Assembly (NCBI GenBank): GCA_002682825.1
Contig: NOKP01000045.1
Coordinates: 1-64,000 of the forward strand
Reading direction: 5' to 3'
Origin: Neonectria sp. B-13
Lineage: Eukaryota > Ascomycota > Sordariomycetes > Hypocreales > Nectriaceae
Length of the DNA stretch: 64,000 nt
A model generated the notes under the pieces. It did no database searches and was not told the DNA's origin. It saw only the letters and a program-made list of their open reading frames with translations. A program made the position numbers and the translations under genes. Below, piece after piece: positions 45,001 through 56,755 of the stretch (positions are counted from its first letter, which is position 1; each line of letters begins with the position of its first letter).

Positions 45001-46939
45001 TGCGCTTTCGTATTATGGGAAATGTGAGCTCTGGGATTTCTCGACGGGGGAGCGCGTGGGGGCTCTGCTACACTCAGCCGATTCTACCGTCTTCTTGGTG
45101 GCCTTCCATCCGACTGGCGGAACACTTGCAACAATATCAGTGCCAACGGAGCCAGAGATTAGGCTTTGGGATACGTCGACTTGTGAATGCTTGAAATTGA
45201 GGCCAGTTTTCGACAAGTCCAGTTTTCCTAGCAATCCAAGATTGGGCATTTCCGACTTTCTAGCCTTCTCACAGGATGGACGGTCAATCATATCAGCCAC
45301 GCCTGATGAGGTCGTTCGGGTCTGGAGCCACTCAACAGGCCTGTATGTGTCACGATCCTTCGAGCTCACGCATAGCCACCCGGTCCTTTCACCGGATTGG
45401 CAGTATATCGCAATGACAATGAAAGGCGGAGACTTCCATCTCTCCCACACGGTGGGAATATTGAACGCTGAGACAAGACAGTGGATGTGGAGGGAGAAAT
45501 TTCGAGAATTGGTCCAGACGAGTGTTTTCTGGCCAGACAGCCAGCGAGTCGGGTTCTTGTTGAGCTCGGGCTCTCTGCACATTTTCAATGTCATGACAGG
45601 CCACCCTGATCAGACGCTGAATCTGAGCCCAGGGACAACCATCGTGGCTGTAGGGCCGGACGGTCAACTTGCGACAAAATCCTTAGGGAAAACAGTTGGC
45701 ATCTGGAACTTCAACTTGGAGCAGGCCCAACAAAAGCGAGCTGCTAGTCAAAACTGGAACGTAGTGGCTCTACCAAACTCCTTCATAACTCAACGCGAAG
45801 GCGAGAACGGAGGAGCCTTGACGGTCTGGGATTCGATGACAGGGGAATGCGTTCAAACTCTCAAAGTCGACCATTTACCATTTATGGTTAATCTTTTTGC
45901 TTTCATGGGTGACCTTCTTTGTTTTGCACTTACCACCTTCGTTTATATCGTCAGTCTTTTCGCTTTCAAAGAAGTTGAGCCTTTCAACCCCCTTGCTTCG
46001 ATTCAAGACAACTCTCCCCCCCATTTGAGAGGACACGGAACAGATGAGCGCTTCGTGTCTACTCTATGGCGTGGCAAGTTGAATACCTGGGATATGGAGA
46101 CGGGCTCGTGTGTGCAGACAATCAGCACGATTGACCACAACTACGGAGACAACATGAAACTTGGACCAGAGGGTCAAGTGGCGGTAATTTCAGGCGGAAA
46201 AGCCAGGGTCTGGAAGTTGGTCCCCAAGCATAACCGCTCGCGGACGTTCGACGTGCCCATATTGTTTGATCGGACCGTCGTCTTTACCTCACAAGGACAT
46301 CTGGTTTTCTTGGGTCAGCGGAGCAGGGGACATGTCTGGTTGGGTCAATTCATTTGCATTTTCACCCTCGACGTCAACTCCGGGACACATCAGAAGACCA
46401 TTGACTGTGGGTCGTGTATCCTGCCAGACACAGTCTCCATGGATAGAAGCAAGCTACGAGCAGTCGCAGGACCAGGCAACTTACTCCTCCTGAATGTTTG
46501 TGGGGTCGTTTTCATCTGGGATCTGGCAAAGCGGGTGGAAGTAGGCCGGTGCCCGTTGCCTGATCCATTCATGAAGCCCCGAATCCTTTTTCCAGGCGCG
46601 ACAGGTTGCTCTCACTTGCTGACAGATCGTGGCATGCTGAGATTGCAGCTTCCATCTGAATACCACCGGGATGGCAAATGTTTATGCAAGGAATATGCTT
46701 TGGATCACAACGGCGGATGGATCATGAGAGGGGCTCGAAAGGTCTTGTGGCTACCGCCAGATTATCGCCTAACAAGTTCGGGCAAGGCAGCTGTATCAAA
46801 TTCCTTCCTCAGCTTCCGACCCGTATCTGACAGCAAATTTCACTATACAATGTTCTTCGATGACGCCTGGCTGGAGGCTGAGGTTGGGCCTACTATTCCG
46901 CTCGACAGCCTCGTCGTGGAAGAGGTACGGGAGGATTGA
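42099..46939 (+). CDS. NACHT-WD40 NOD-like receptor (NWD type)
   Basis: Three exons, 42099-42467, 42529-44517 and 44615-46939, give 1,560 aa; the ATG sits in CGACCATGGC. Residues about 5-260 match the NACHT_N-type helical N-terminal domain of fungal NLRs (LWNDAYDGLKDLDSKVVEAY...). The NACHT NTPase follows: Walker A GDPGKGKT (about 324-331) and Walker B VILVDALDECD. Then comes a helical linker with VHQSAQDFLR. From about residue 840 the C-terminus holds nine or ten WD40-like blades (IMVWDALTGERIW, CELWDFSTGERVG, IRLWDTSTCECLK, VRVWSHSTG, LTVWDSMTGECVQ, LNTWDMETGSCVQ, VFIWDLAKRVEVG). They are strongly diverged from one another, unlike the near-identical repeats of HNWD incompatibility genes. 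Role inferred: intracellular sensing of self/non-self or of other organisms, with oligomerisation on nucleotide binding. Confidence 0.95.
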
Positions 46940-47679
46940 AAATTGACAGGGAGGGAGAGGAGCAGCCAGCGTTAGGGCAGCAGGAGGAGTGGCAGCCGGT
47001 GTATACCCAAGGCATTTGAAGAGTGTCACGTGCCTACAGGGCAGCAGCGAAGGAACGGCTTACGAAGAGCGAAACACGTGCGAAGCACTGGAGACGCCTA
47101 TAAATTAGGGCGTTTCTATCCAGCTATAGGGACTTCAGAGATTAATCTTACAACACCACCACCCTTCTGACTACCTGCTTCTATCACGCTTCCTACCTTT
47201 TGGCTCTGACAAAGGGTATGACAAGTAAAAAGGGGACAGGGCCTTTGGTTGTCAGCCAAGGGGAAGAACTAGATTTAATCCGACTTTCTGGTGCCTAGGC
47301 GTAACTGGGAGAAGGTGATTCTTCCAGTGCCGCACAGGTGCCTCTTTTTAGGTTAGGCCTCTTTTCGCAAGTCAGCCGACATACATCAGCTGCGTGCAAC
47401 CCTAGACGCTCTAGCCGTCATAGCCGAAGCTTGGCAGCCCGACACCTTTATATATTGCTGCTTTCTTCTCCACTTTCTTCATCAGATCTCTCCGCTCTGA
47501 TGGTGTTCATATGCGTCTACAGCCATCCTTCCGTGCGAATAACATCCGGCAACTCGAGGCAGTCTACCATAACCCACGTTATCGAAGCACATTCTGCATC
47601 CACAAATTGGCTTCGGTTCGTACCTTGGCTTTTATCAACGTCACTGACTCTATATGAAAAAACGGGGATCGCTTACGCC
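46940..47679. other. Intergenic, no gene seen
   Basis: 740 bp. Two CACGTG hexamers lie at about 47028 and 47075. An open frame begins at 47338 but its first 114 codons are not protein-like; the real start of the next gene is placed at 47680. Confidence 0.35.
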
Positions 47680-47961
47680 ATGTCCTCTTCTCCCGAACTC
47701 GAGAGTTCATCTCATCAAGCTGAGACTTCATCCCACCGATTCGGAAACTATGAACGAATCGTAAGGTGCAGCGATGGTCACCTGTACACCACCATTTGGA
47801 TTCCGATGATGTCCCTGAAGGCTATCCGCTTTGGAAATAAGCGAGTGCAGCGCTGCCCAGTCGGCAACCACTGGAGCACTGTTGTGCGGGTTCAACCAGG
47901 AGAAATCACTGCGTCAGAGACACACAAAGCGATGGCTATCCAAGATACCTATTGGCCATGA
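47680..47961 (+). CDS. Small conserved protein of unknown function
   Basis: Single exon, 93 aa from the ATG at 47680 (the frame is open to 47338 but upstream codons look random). The core IVRCSDGHLYTTIWIP, SLKAIRFGNKRVQRCP and VGNHWSTV belongs to a short protein type common in ascomycetes, with relatives in actinobacteria as I recall. Its hallmarks are CxDGHxxTTxW and RxQRCPVGxHW. The two Cys and two His (C..H....C..H) could bind one metal ion. The C-terminus (EITASETHKAMAI) is variable. Function is unknown. Confidence 0.78.
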   Translation: MSSSPELESSSHQAETSSHRFGNYERIVRCSDGHLYTTIWIPMMSLKAIRFGNKRVQRCPVGNHWSTVVRVQPGEITASETHKAMAIQDTYWP

Positions 47962-48254
47962 GATTTCAGCTACCATTTCAGTTTGTCGTTGGCGTGCGAG
48001 AAGACTACTTATATGGTAGCGGAAGAAAACTCTTTTGTTCGACTCGAGAGTGTAAGTCACCTAATTTTCGTACTTACTAGGATTGATCGACTACTGAACA
48101 GTGACAAAATGAACCAGGTCACCTATTTACGATTAAAGGGTTCAGGAGGAAGCTCAAAATGCATATGGATAAGATTTCATCTTTGCCTCTGCTTCGGCGA
48201 CTTGAAAAGGCCCGCGCATGTTGTATTTTATATAAGACACGCCCCAGAATTAGC

Positions 48255-49936
48255 CTAAGATATGAGAGCCTTCGAGAATGCGCGTATCCGTTTCCCAAAG
48301 ACGTATAAAGGAACCGTTGTCAGCATAACACCAATTGTGAGACCGCCCCAAGTAGAAAAGAAAATCATTGCGCCGTGCGTTGCCAGGTAGTCATTGAGCA
48401 TGAAAGTAAGACCAAAGGCAAATGCACTCTTGGCCAACTAGACATAATTGTTAGTAAGCTTGGCCAGATGTTTGGAGGTCAGGGCAGTAGGGTTTGCTTC
48501 GAGCGGATTGAACTTACCATTGCGAGACCGAATGCCTCTCCTGCTCTCTGCTGGCACACGTCGTTGGTATAAACAACGACACCAGTGCATCCAATGCCAG
48601 TTCCAAAGTTGAGTATGGCCAGAAAGATGGCGCACTTGATTTCAGAGAGACCATTCTCTACAGCCATACCAAGACCAAAAGCGCCAATGGCGACCGTAAT
48701 CAAGCTTGGGAGCATGACAACAAGGCGGAACTCGGGCTCATAGACGCCGTTATTTCTAACTGACATGCCTTTCGCGACCAGATCGCAAATCCAGCCTCCG
48801 CCGATTGTTCCCAGTGCCGAGCCAATGAATGGGGCAATGCCGACAACTAGGCCAACATCAGAGGGACTGAGGTTATATGGAGGTGCCGCGAAGACCTGGT
48901 CGGCAATGGCGCCTTGGATAATGTTCCAGGTGAAAAGAACTGACCACATGGCACAGCCCCAAATGACGACGGGATGGCGCAAGATGGCCAGAGGAGAAAA
49001 CACCATGGTCAGAAGGGTCGAAATGCCTTTGAACTTGACCGTCTCTATGCCAAGGATTCGCTTCCAGGTCGGAGGGTTATCGAGAGCTCGATGACGCTGG
49101 ATTTCAGGTGCGTCAGATTCTGCAATCTTTTCGTCTGCATCTGGTGCGATGCCCAATTTGGACTCCTCGTCCGAAGACTTGATTGTTGAGGTGTTGATGG
49201 TAGAGCTGACCCCTTCGATGCCCCGTTCGTAGATGGTTTCGGGAAGGCAAAACATTACAAGCGCCAGACAGACCCCGAAGGTAATAGCTAGAACCCAAAA
49301 GCTCCATCTCCAGCCGAGATCGACAATCAGATATCCACTAATGATGGGCGTCAGGTTGACCGAGGCGATGACGGCAAAATTCCAGAGTCCAACACGAAAG
49401 CCACGTTCATGGACGAAGAAGACGTCGTTGATGGACGTTGTACCAGCTAGGGAAAAGAATCCACCCATGCCGAGACCCTGGAAGACGCGAGCTGCCATCA
49501 ATGATCCATACGACTTCGCCGATGCAGCCCATATGCACGTCACCACGAGTAGGATTGTGGTGCATATATAGACGAGGCGTCTGCCGCATATCTCGGCCAA
49601 GGGCGCGCAGATATAAGAGCTCACTCCGAGAGCCATGACGAGACTGCCGTTGAGGAGAGTGACATCGGTGAGGCTGACGTTGAAGGCAGACACGATAATG
49701 CTGAATCCTGGAACGAGCAGAGGACCGATGACGCCGGTCGCACAAGCACCGAAGAGAAGGGCTAGAAAATAGCATTCCTTCTTGACTCTCGGCATGTTGA
49801 GTGGGTCTTTGGGCGAGTTGGAGGGTTCAGGAACGAGGATGACATTGGCGGATCTTTGTCCTTGATGCAAATCTTCAAGCAAAACAGTTCCTGGGGCAGT
49901 GCGCCCCGGCTGGATGTCAAGGATGCCGAAGCCCAT
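48255..49936 (-). CDS. MFS drug/H+ antiporter-like transporter
   Basis: Two exons, 49936-48518 and 48437-48255 (80-bp intron), give 533 aa. A hydrophilic N-terminus (NSPKDPLNMPRVKKE) precedes twelve transmembrane helices with a central loop of about 70 residues (SSTINTSTIKSSDEES...). Motifs include PLAEICGRRLVY (the GRR signature after helix 2), RVFQGLGMGGFFSLAGTT and the late loop YTNDVCQQRAGEAFGLAM, as in the DHA1/HOL-type fungal family. It would export or import small organic molecules at the plasma membrane. It is divergent from the nitrilase gene across a 625-bp shared promoter, so joint use of one substrate is plausible. Confidence 0.93.
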
Positions 49937-50561
49937 GATCGTGAAGGGGAAAGTGTCGAATTGACTGACGTGAGAATTGATGGAGGACCTGAGTTGATCT
50001 GATCTACTGGGTTGGACTGGATCAAGGATGTCTTTATATTACGGGAACGATCAATCCCCAGATTAGTGCCTGGGCTATTGAACCGTGGTGGCTGACACTC
50101 TTATCGAGACCTACTCCTCTTTAAGACTGTGTCTTATTGCAAGGCGAATGTCGTAGCTTTGCCTCTCGAATTCTAGATCTCTCCCCCCCATGAAGTACAA
50201 GCAAGCCCCTGTCCCGATGATAACTGGCGGTTGTCCTCGTCCGCTTCTGATAACACTAACAAGTGCCTGAATGACGACTCACTAGTCCGAATTCGTGGAT
50301 GCCATCGCACCAGTGGTATCTTATCAGAGGCGGATGTGGAGATGCCGCCCTGATAACGTCTTGAGCTAAGACGATTAGACTGGCACGGACGGATGTTCTT
50401 TGAGACCCTTAGATACTGGTCAAGGATGCCGCGCATCAACTTTTATCATTGCGGGTTGTTTTCATCCGCATGATTCCCCGCATCTTTGCTTATATGTAGA
50501 CGTGAATCGCATCCATCATCAGTGCGCATCCATCCCTAAGTATAATCCACCTACCATAAAG
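49937..50561. other. Divergent promoter between MFS transporter and nitrilase
   Basis: No gene is seen. A TATA-like element occurs on each side: TAATATAAAG on the minus strand (about 50032-50041) for the transporter and CTTATATG (about 50489-50496) for the nitrilase, each roughly 70-100 bp from its ATG. Confidence 0.4.
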
Positions 50562-51646
50562 ATGAAGAGCCCCCAGAACGAAGTACACGTCGCCGTCGTG
50601 CAAGCAGAACCTGTTTGGCTCGACTTGGCCGCTACGACGAAGAAGACTTGCCAGCTGATCACTGAAGCCGCGAATAACCATGCGAAGCTGATCGCTTTTC
50701 CGGAATGCTGGCTCCCTGGGTACCCTGCCTGGATATGGTGTGTATCAACTATGGGCCGATTCGTATCGCTGCGAGATTCTAATCACTGCATGCCTTCAGG
50801 AGCCGACCAGTCGATTTTGAATTGTCGCCAGAGTACATACGAAATTCGCTTCGCGCTGATTCCCCTGAAATGACCCAGATCCAACAGTGCGCAGCCGAGA
50901 ATGACATTGTGGTTGTGCTTGGCTTCTCTGAGAACCACTACAACACCCTATACATCTCCCAGTCAATCATTGGAAACGACGGCAAGATACTCTTGACCCG
51001 CAGGAAGATCAAGGCAACGCATATGGAGAGGACCATCTTCGGTGACCCCTCCGCAGAATGCTTAGAGAGCGTGGTTGACACCCCTGTGGCGAGGATAGGT
51101 GCTTTGTCTTGCTGGGAGCACCTACAGCCGCTCCTGAAATATCACACATATAATCAGAGGGAGCAAATCCACGTAGCCGCATGGCCGCCGCTATTCAAAC
51201 ACGGAGGAGGCTCTGATCTCTGGTCCATGGGAGCTGAAGGTTAGTCTGCCGCTGTGGTACTAATTAGTGGAAGCCTTCAAGGACAGACCGCTGACATTTC
51301 AATTGCAATCACAGGTGGTCACGCGCTTGCTCGAGTGTACGCAATCGAGTCTGGCTCTTTTGTACTTCATGCCACAGCTGTAATTTCACAGCCGTCCATT
51401 GATTTCCTGAAGACTGCAGGGAATCCGTTTGGCACACCTGGAGGTGGTTCATCGGCAATTTTCGGGCCAGATGGTCGCAAGATTTCCAAAGACATGCCTG
51501 AGACTGAAGAAGGACTAGTTTATGCAACACTGGATATGCATGAAATCCACAAAGTTAAGGGATTTGTAGATGTCTGTGGGCATTATAGCCGTCCAGATGT
51601 TCTGTGGTTGGGAGTGGACGATGAAAAGAAGACGCACATTCGATAG
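50562..51646 (+). CDS. Nitrilase / cyanide-hydratase family enzyme
   Basis: Three exons, 50562-50737, 50800-51239 and 51315-51646, give 315 aa, normal for the family. The enzyme converts nitriles to acids plus ammonia, or cyanide to formamide, using a thioimidate on cysteine. The catalytic triad is visible: Glu48 in [10 protein letters not shown], Lys128 in [12 protein letters not shown], and Cys153 in [14 protein letters not shown]. The last motif is typical of fungal nitrilases and cyanide hydratases; sequence alone does not separate these. Cytosolic, with no signal peptide. The flanking transporter and Zn2Cys6 regulator suggest a substrate-inducible unit. Confidence 0.95.
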
Positions 51647-51990
51647 GCAGCGCTACCGAGATGAAGCGCCGTAAATTACGAGGTCAAGCTATCAATTGAG
51701 ATATTAAATACTACGTTTGTACAGTCCGCGTCAATCTCAATTTCTTCTCTGGATTACCTTTCGCTTGTTTGCTGTCCATCAGAGTGAGCGGATGGAGGGA
51801 TGGGATACCAATGTGCCTTAACTGGAACCTGTATTCGTACCGATGTCGGAAATCCTTAGGGCAGCTGCTTAGGTGATGGACGGCTCGTCCACTCACAAGT
51901 CGTCGTTCTATCAGCTTATCAAGAACCACTAGTGATAAGACCAGTGACCACTTCTGGTTATAGAAACCCCCCAAGCGCCGTTCAAAGGTT
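51647..51990. other. Intergenic, no gene seen
   Basis: 344 bp between the nitrilase stop and the regulator gene in the same orientation; nothing distinctive. Confidence 0.4.
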
Positions 51991-54386
51991 TTGATGAAAC
52001 TTGCCTCTGTGAAGTCATCCCACCCAACTTTTCGCACCGGCTTGAATGCATCTGTGGAGAACAACATGGATCTATATGATAAACGTACGAGAATCGCTCT
52101 TGCCTGCGAGGTTTGCCGTAAGCGGAAACGCAAGGTACGTTCGGCCTTTTCCGAATTTGTTGCCGTCTCGGTCACTCACTAACTTCTACAGTGCGATGGG
52201 GTGCGCCCATCTTGTTCGTGGTGTAGCGCCAACAACAAAGAATGCCACTATATCGAAGAGAAGCCCCGAAAGTATGCCATTGCATGCATACATGCCTAGA
52301 AACCATTGCCTTGCTAACAAAGATCCAGGAGAAAATGGGACGAGGATTATGTCACTGCGTTAGAACAGCAAATCGTCCTCTTACAGGAATACACGGCATC
52401 ACTGGAAGGTCTTGATGCTACCTTGACAAGGCCAAAGGCCATTGATAACCTCTTCGCTGAGAGCATTATTGATGCGCAACCAGAACTATCGGACGCTAAA
52501 AACTCACCTGAACCAGAGGAATTCGATGCCCGATTACCTGCTTCTGCTGGTCTCAATCTCGCCGATGGCGGAATTTCAGGCGGCGACATATCCGCAATCA
52601 ACGACGTAAGCACATTGATGTGGCGGATGACGATCCGAGATGATGGCGAAACATCCTTCACTGGCCCTTCCGGCAACTTCTGTTTCCCAACACTCAATCA
52701 TGAAGTCAGCTCCGCCGCAAATAGCACAGAGAAAGCCCCTGCAACCCAAATCAGCGAAACATCCAAGCCAATAGTCAACCAAGAATCCAAATTACATCTG
52801 CTAGATGTCTTTTGCCATTCAGTCAACCGAACTCACCAGTTTCTGGATTCATCCACAGTAAATATCCTTAAAAACGATCCTCCAGCAAACATGGATCTGC
52901 TCGAATGTGCTGTCCTCGCTGCAGGGACTGTTCTCTCGGATGCACCCGGATCACTGGTTCTCGGAACAGATCTTTCCTGCTACGCAAGGACCATAGCCTT
53001 ACATCAATGCTATACAAATCCCGATGTGTACACGGTACAAGCCTTGGGGATTTTATCTTGGAGGGAGCTTGCGTTGGACGAAGAAAATATGGCTTGGATG
53101 TACAACTGTGCGTGTCACTCAAATTCTCACCAATAGCTAGATCTCATCGTTTCTCTACTGACGTTTTCATCCTCTAGCAATGTCGGCGAGTCTTTGTCTT
53201 CATCTTGGTCTTCACGTCAGTTCCCTAGACACTCTTAGTGAGGCCTCCAGAACCGCAAAGGCGTCCACAACAAAGGATTCACAGAACCTGCGAGTCAGAG
53301 CTCTTTGGTCCTCAGTACTCCTTGACAGGTATTATCCAGCACCCCGAGGTCGCTATCAGCAATGAAGCTGACGACAGAAATATAGAATAGCGACATCGCT
53401 ACTAGGAAGAAATTGTATGATACCATGGAGGCGAGTGCAGGCGGCCCCGTTCTTGGGCGCAGTCAGCTCTCCTCCCTCACAGGACGAACTCATATTTTCC
53501 GCACAATGCCGCTTATGGTTCGTTCACGATCAGTACATGGACAGAATGTGAGCCTTCCATGACCAATGTGATATTACCAACTTGAAGCACTGACGATCCA
53601 AGTTACTCTTTTGAATTCAAGGGACTCAATTACACGCAGAGACAGAGGCTCCTCTTAGAAGCCCGGGAAGACCTCTTGTCGTTTTATAGACAGCTGGATC
53701 CCAGTGTCCTTTTAACAACCAGCGACTCTCACTCACCGAACCTGCTCTACCTCCACATGTCATACAACGCATCTCAACTTCTAATTCATCGTCCGTATCT
53801 CAACGAGGACCGCCAGGCCGGTACATATCGATTAGCCATTCAATCCATGTCAATAGCATCTGGGGCCGTGGCGCGGCTTGTTCGTGACCACCAAAAGGTC
53901 ACCTCATTCGAGAAAGCACCTCCATTCATCGCCCACAGTATACTCACGGCAGCTATTGCGCTTCTTTTAGGCGCTACCTCTACGTACAGTACAGCCAGAA
54001 GTCAGTCAATAAGTCGATTCAGAACATGTTTCAAAGCTTTAGAATCGATGCAGATGAGGTTTTCTCGGGCAAAACGAGCAATAATTCTGCTTCAACAACT
54101 AGCTCAGAGGTGGAATATTGTTGCAGCTCTGCCCATACAGTACAGCTTCCCCCTTGATATCTCCACAAGGCGTGGAGAAGATGAAAACGAACCAGATGAG
54201 AAGAAATTTCATGGTTCTTCAAAAACTTTGGCTACAGACGGTCATGATTTATTGTTTGATGGAATTGAGTCAGATCTCCTTCTATTTGACCCCACAACGA
54301 TTCTTGATCATGGTCCTTTCGACTTCTCAACACCCAGCTATGAGTTCAACATGAGTAGTAAGGTTTTCGGAGATATGGGGGTGTAA
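51991..54386 (+). CDS. Zn2Cys6 transcription factor with fungal-specific domain
   Basis: Six exons, 51991-52134, 52192-52271, 52323-53107, 53178-53328, 53386-53547 and 53603-54386, give 701 aa; a start at 52066 (MDLYDKRTRIALAC) would shorten it by 25. The first intron falls inside the zinc cluster: ACEVCRKRKRK spliced to CDGVRPSCSWCSANNKEC gives Cys-x2-Cys-x6-Cys-x6-Cys-x2-Cys-x6-Cys. A short coiled coil follows (VTALEQQIVLLQEYTASLE). Fungal_trans-like sequence follows (FCHSVNRTHQFL, ALHQCYTNPDVYTVQALGILSWRE, MYNSMSASLCLHLGLHV, LWSSVLLDRIATSLLGR). It is likely to regulate the adjacent nitrilase and MFS genes (inference from position). Confidence 0.9.
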
Positions 54387-54632
54387 CATAACATGAGCCT
54401 TGATTACGTTGAAAGAATAGTGAGCAGAAGATGAACAGAGACTACTGGACGGAAGTGTCGCCGGGTCTATAACTATTGCATATACACAAATATAGGTCAT
54501 ACGTCGTACTAGACGCACACGTCTGGAGCCAGCACATCCCAGTATTACCCATGCAGATATGGCTTGTCAAGGGGCCTAGTGGTGGGTAACACCATGATCG
54601 GATCATCCGCTCTCCATGCCGTAAGTAGCCTA

Positions 54633-56473
54633 CTAAAAGCCAAACGCGGCCATCTCCTCTGGGGTCAAGGCACCATCTCCACAGGGAATCTGTTCGAGCA
54701 CGTCATCAATAGCGTGGCCATTGATCACATTCGCGTTCCACTTTGACGAAACCCTCTCAAGTTTCTCAGGTGTGCAGATAGGCAATGAGATGAAGCCAGG
54801 CGTTTGCACGCCATTTTCCATGATGAGGCTGCCCTGACTACCCGTTCCGTCAATGATCTGAGAGTTCTCCGGAATGGAATACCCATTCTTGTTGCCGTTG
54901 AGGCGGTATCCTTCATATGAGCTGGGTTGATGTTAGCACCTTCCGCTTTCCTTTTGTCTTACAAGGGCATACCTGATAACAATGTCGTCCAAAGTAAGAC
55001 CACCCCAGTTATCGCCGTTGAGCACATCGTGTTCCCCGCCCGGCAAAGCCCAGACAACAAGTCTCGAAATATGGTCCGATTTGGAGACGCCTTTCCAGGT
55101 CGGAAACCCAACAAAGAACGTGTGTCCGTCGTGGCAGACTCCCATCTTTTCGGCTTTTTCGCCGTCGACATACGAGGTCAAGTCGTCACCAGAGGTAACA
55201 CAGTCATCCGGGACCATCCTGTTGGTCAAGGTTAGTAACCCGTGAAATTCTGCTTTCTCAGTACTCACAATATCATTGGGTGCAAACCCCCGTGCGGGAG
55301 GTCATTGATTACAACCGAAGACGTTTTCCACGCAAGCGGGAGAAGCTTCGCGTACATGATCTTCTGGGCCACGTTGACGAAATCACCAAGATCAATGCTC
55401 CTCGTTATCTCAAGAGCCAGACCCTTATCAATGAGGCTCTCTAGCGTTAGGATGGAGTCACTGGCTCCATTGAAGAGCGTGCGCAACACCTCCAGCTCGG
55501 ATTCTATCCAGACTTCGAAGAGATTGCCCATGGCGTTCGTAAGGTCGTTCTGGATTTCCGAGGCACTGCGGAAGCTTTGTCAGCGGTATTCCAGTATGGC
55601 TTGGAAAAAAGATTGGACTTCACGTACGTAGGTAAATGTGTTTTTGCCCAAGTGAAGCCAAGGCCGATTACGGCATTTGCACTCTCTTGGGCAAATGCGT
55701 AGGTGTTGGAGTTCGTAATAATTTTGCTTGACTTCAGGGCTTTGTGGTTCTCAAGTTAGTAGCGCACTCATTCAAATAGCCTCAAGTGAGGTCTTACCAA
55801 TGTTCCAAGTAAAGGCAGACCCGATACCAACAACAAACTGAAAGACGGTGAGAATATCGTTAAGCCATGAGTTATCTGGGGTGTCGGCTGGAGAAAATGT
55901 GTCCTGGAATGAGCTCATTGAGTTTTGCATCTGATTCATGGCGTCTTGAAGACTTTCATACACAGTTCTTCGAAACTAAACATTACAGAATAAGCAGGGG
56001 TGATCCCGAGAATGAACGGCTGTCTGATTGACCTACCACATGCAAAGAAACAAAAGAATTAAGAATAAGAAACCTGTCAAGGATTATTAGCACCGCTGTG
56101 AAATGTCTCCTCGCTCTCGTGCATACCCGGCCGGCTGATTGACATCATCACAAGTCATCGTGTCCTGGCACGGCCCATCGGCCATATTGGTACAGACCAG
56201 CAAGTCTTTCGAGTTGAAGAGATTGCCGATGAACTCTGTAAAGGTGAGGTCGGACGGAGTATAAGATAACTGGTCTATAGTCCATCTGGCACTGGCTACT
56301 TTGAAAGCCCATGCTGCTCCGGCCGCCTCCCACCGCAGATCGGGCGAGTTGGCATCGTTGATATACTCGGCGTCACATGGAACGGTTTCAGGATCAACTG
56401 TGTCAGGAACCTGAGGTTTAGCCGAGATTCCAGCAAAGAGGCTGAAAGCCAGCAGAGCGGAGTATGATTTCAT
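54633..56473 (-). CDS. Orphan secreted protein, seven exons
   Basis: Exons 56473-56127, 56073-56037, 55975-55798, 55739-55628, 55574-55269, 55218-54973 and 54921-54633 join with unbroken phase to 504 aa. The signal peptide is MKSYSALLAFSLFAGISA. The N-terminal part has Cys pairs (VPCDAEYINDANSPDLRWEA, LLVCTNMADGPCQDTMTC). The middle is helical (VYESLQDAMNQMQNSMSSFQ) with two moderately hydrophobic helices (FQFVVGIGSAFTWNI, NAVIGLGFTW). The C-terminal part is soluble (CHDGHTFFVGFPTW, DGTGSQGSLIMENG). I do not recognise the family; secreted proteins of this length and multi-exon form occur in plant- and fungus-associated ascomycetes. Acceptor choice for exon 5 has an in-frame alternative 12 bp later. 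A TATA box lies about 100 bp upstream. Confidence 0.8.
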
Positions 56474-56570
56474 AGTTAGCGAAGGGTGTAGGCAAACGTT
56501 CAATGATGTACTGGGGGCTGATGCATTGATTGATGGCCGCACTACTCTTAGCAGTCTGGATACTTTCTCC

Positions 56571-56578
56571 CTTTTATA
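56571..56578 (-). promoter_or_regulatory. TATA box of the seven-exon secreted-protein gene
   Basis: Minus strand TATAAAAG, 98 bp upstream of the ATG. Confidence 0.55.
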
Positions 56579-56755
56579 GAACAGACTCGTTCGGAGATGT
56601 ACAATGGGCGTCTATGAGGTGCGCGTCATGAATGATCGCCGAAACTAGCTAGGAGCCAATAAAGGAACCCGGCAATGGCTTGAAGGATTCAAATGCTATC
56701 TTTCGTCAGGGTTTAGGTGGAGGAGCTGGTGAGGATGCGGGCTGATATCATGGTA

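Noticed and set aside
47338..47679. N-terminal extension of the 93-aa conserved protein
   Set aside because: The upstream codons are Arg/Ser-rich and random-looking; the family starts near the ATG at 47680.
50738..50873. Read-through end of nitrilase exon 1
   Set aside because: It is intron sequence; splicing at 50738/50799 restores the conserved nitrilase frame.
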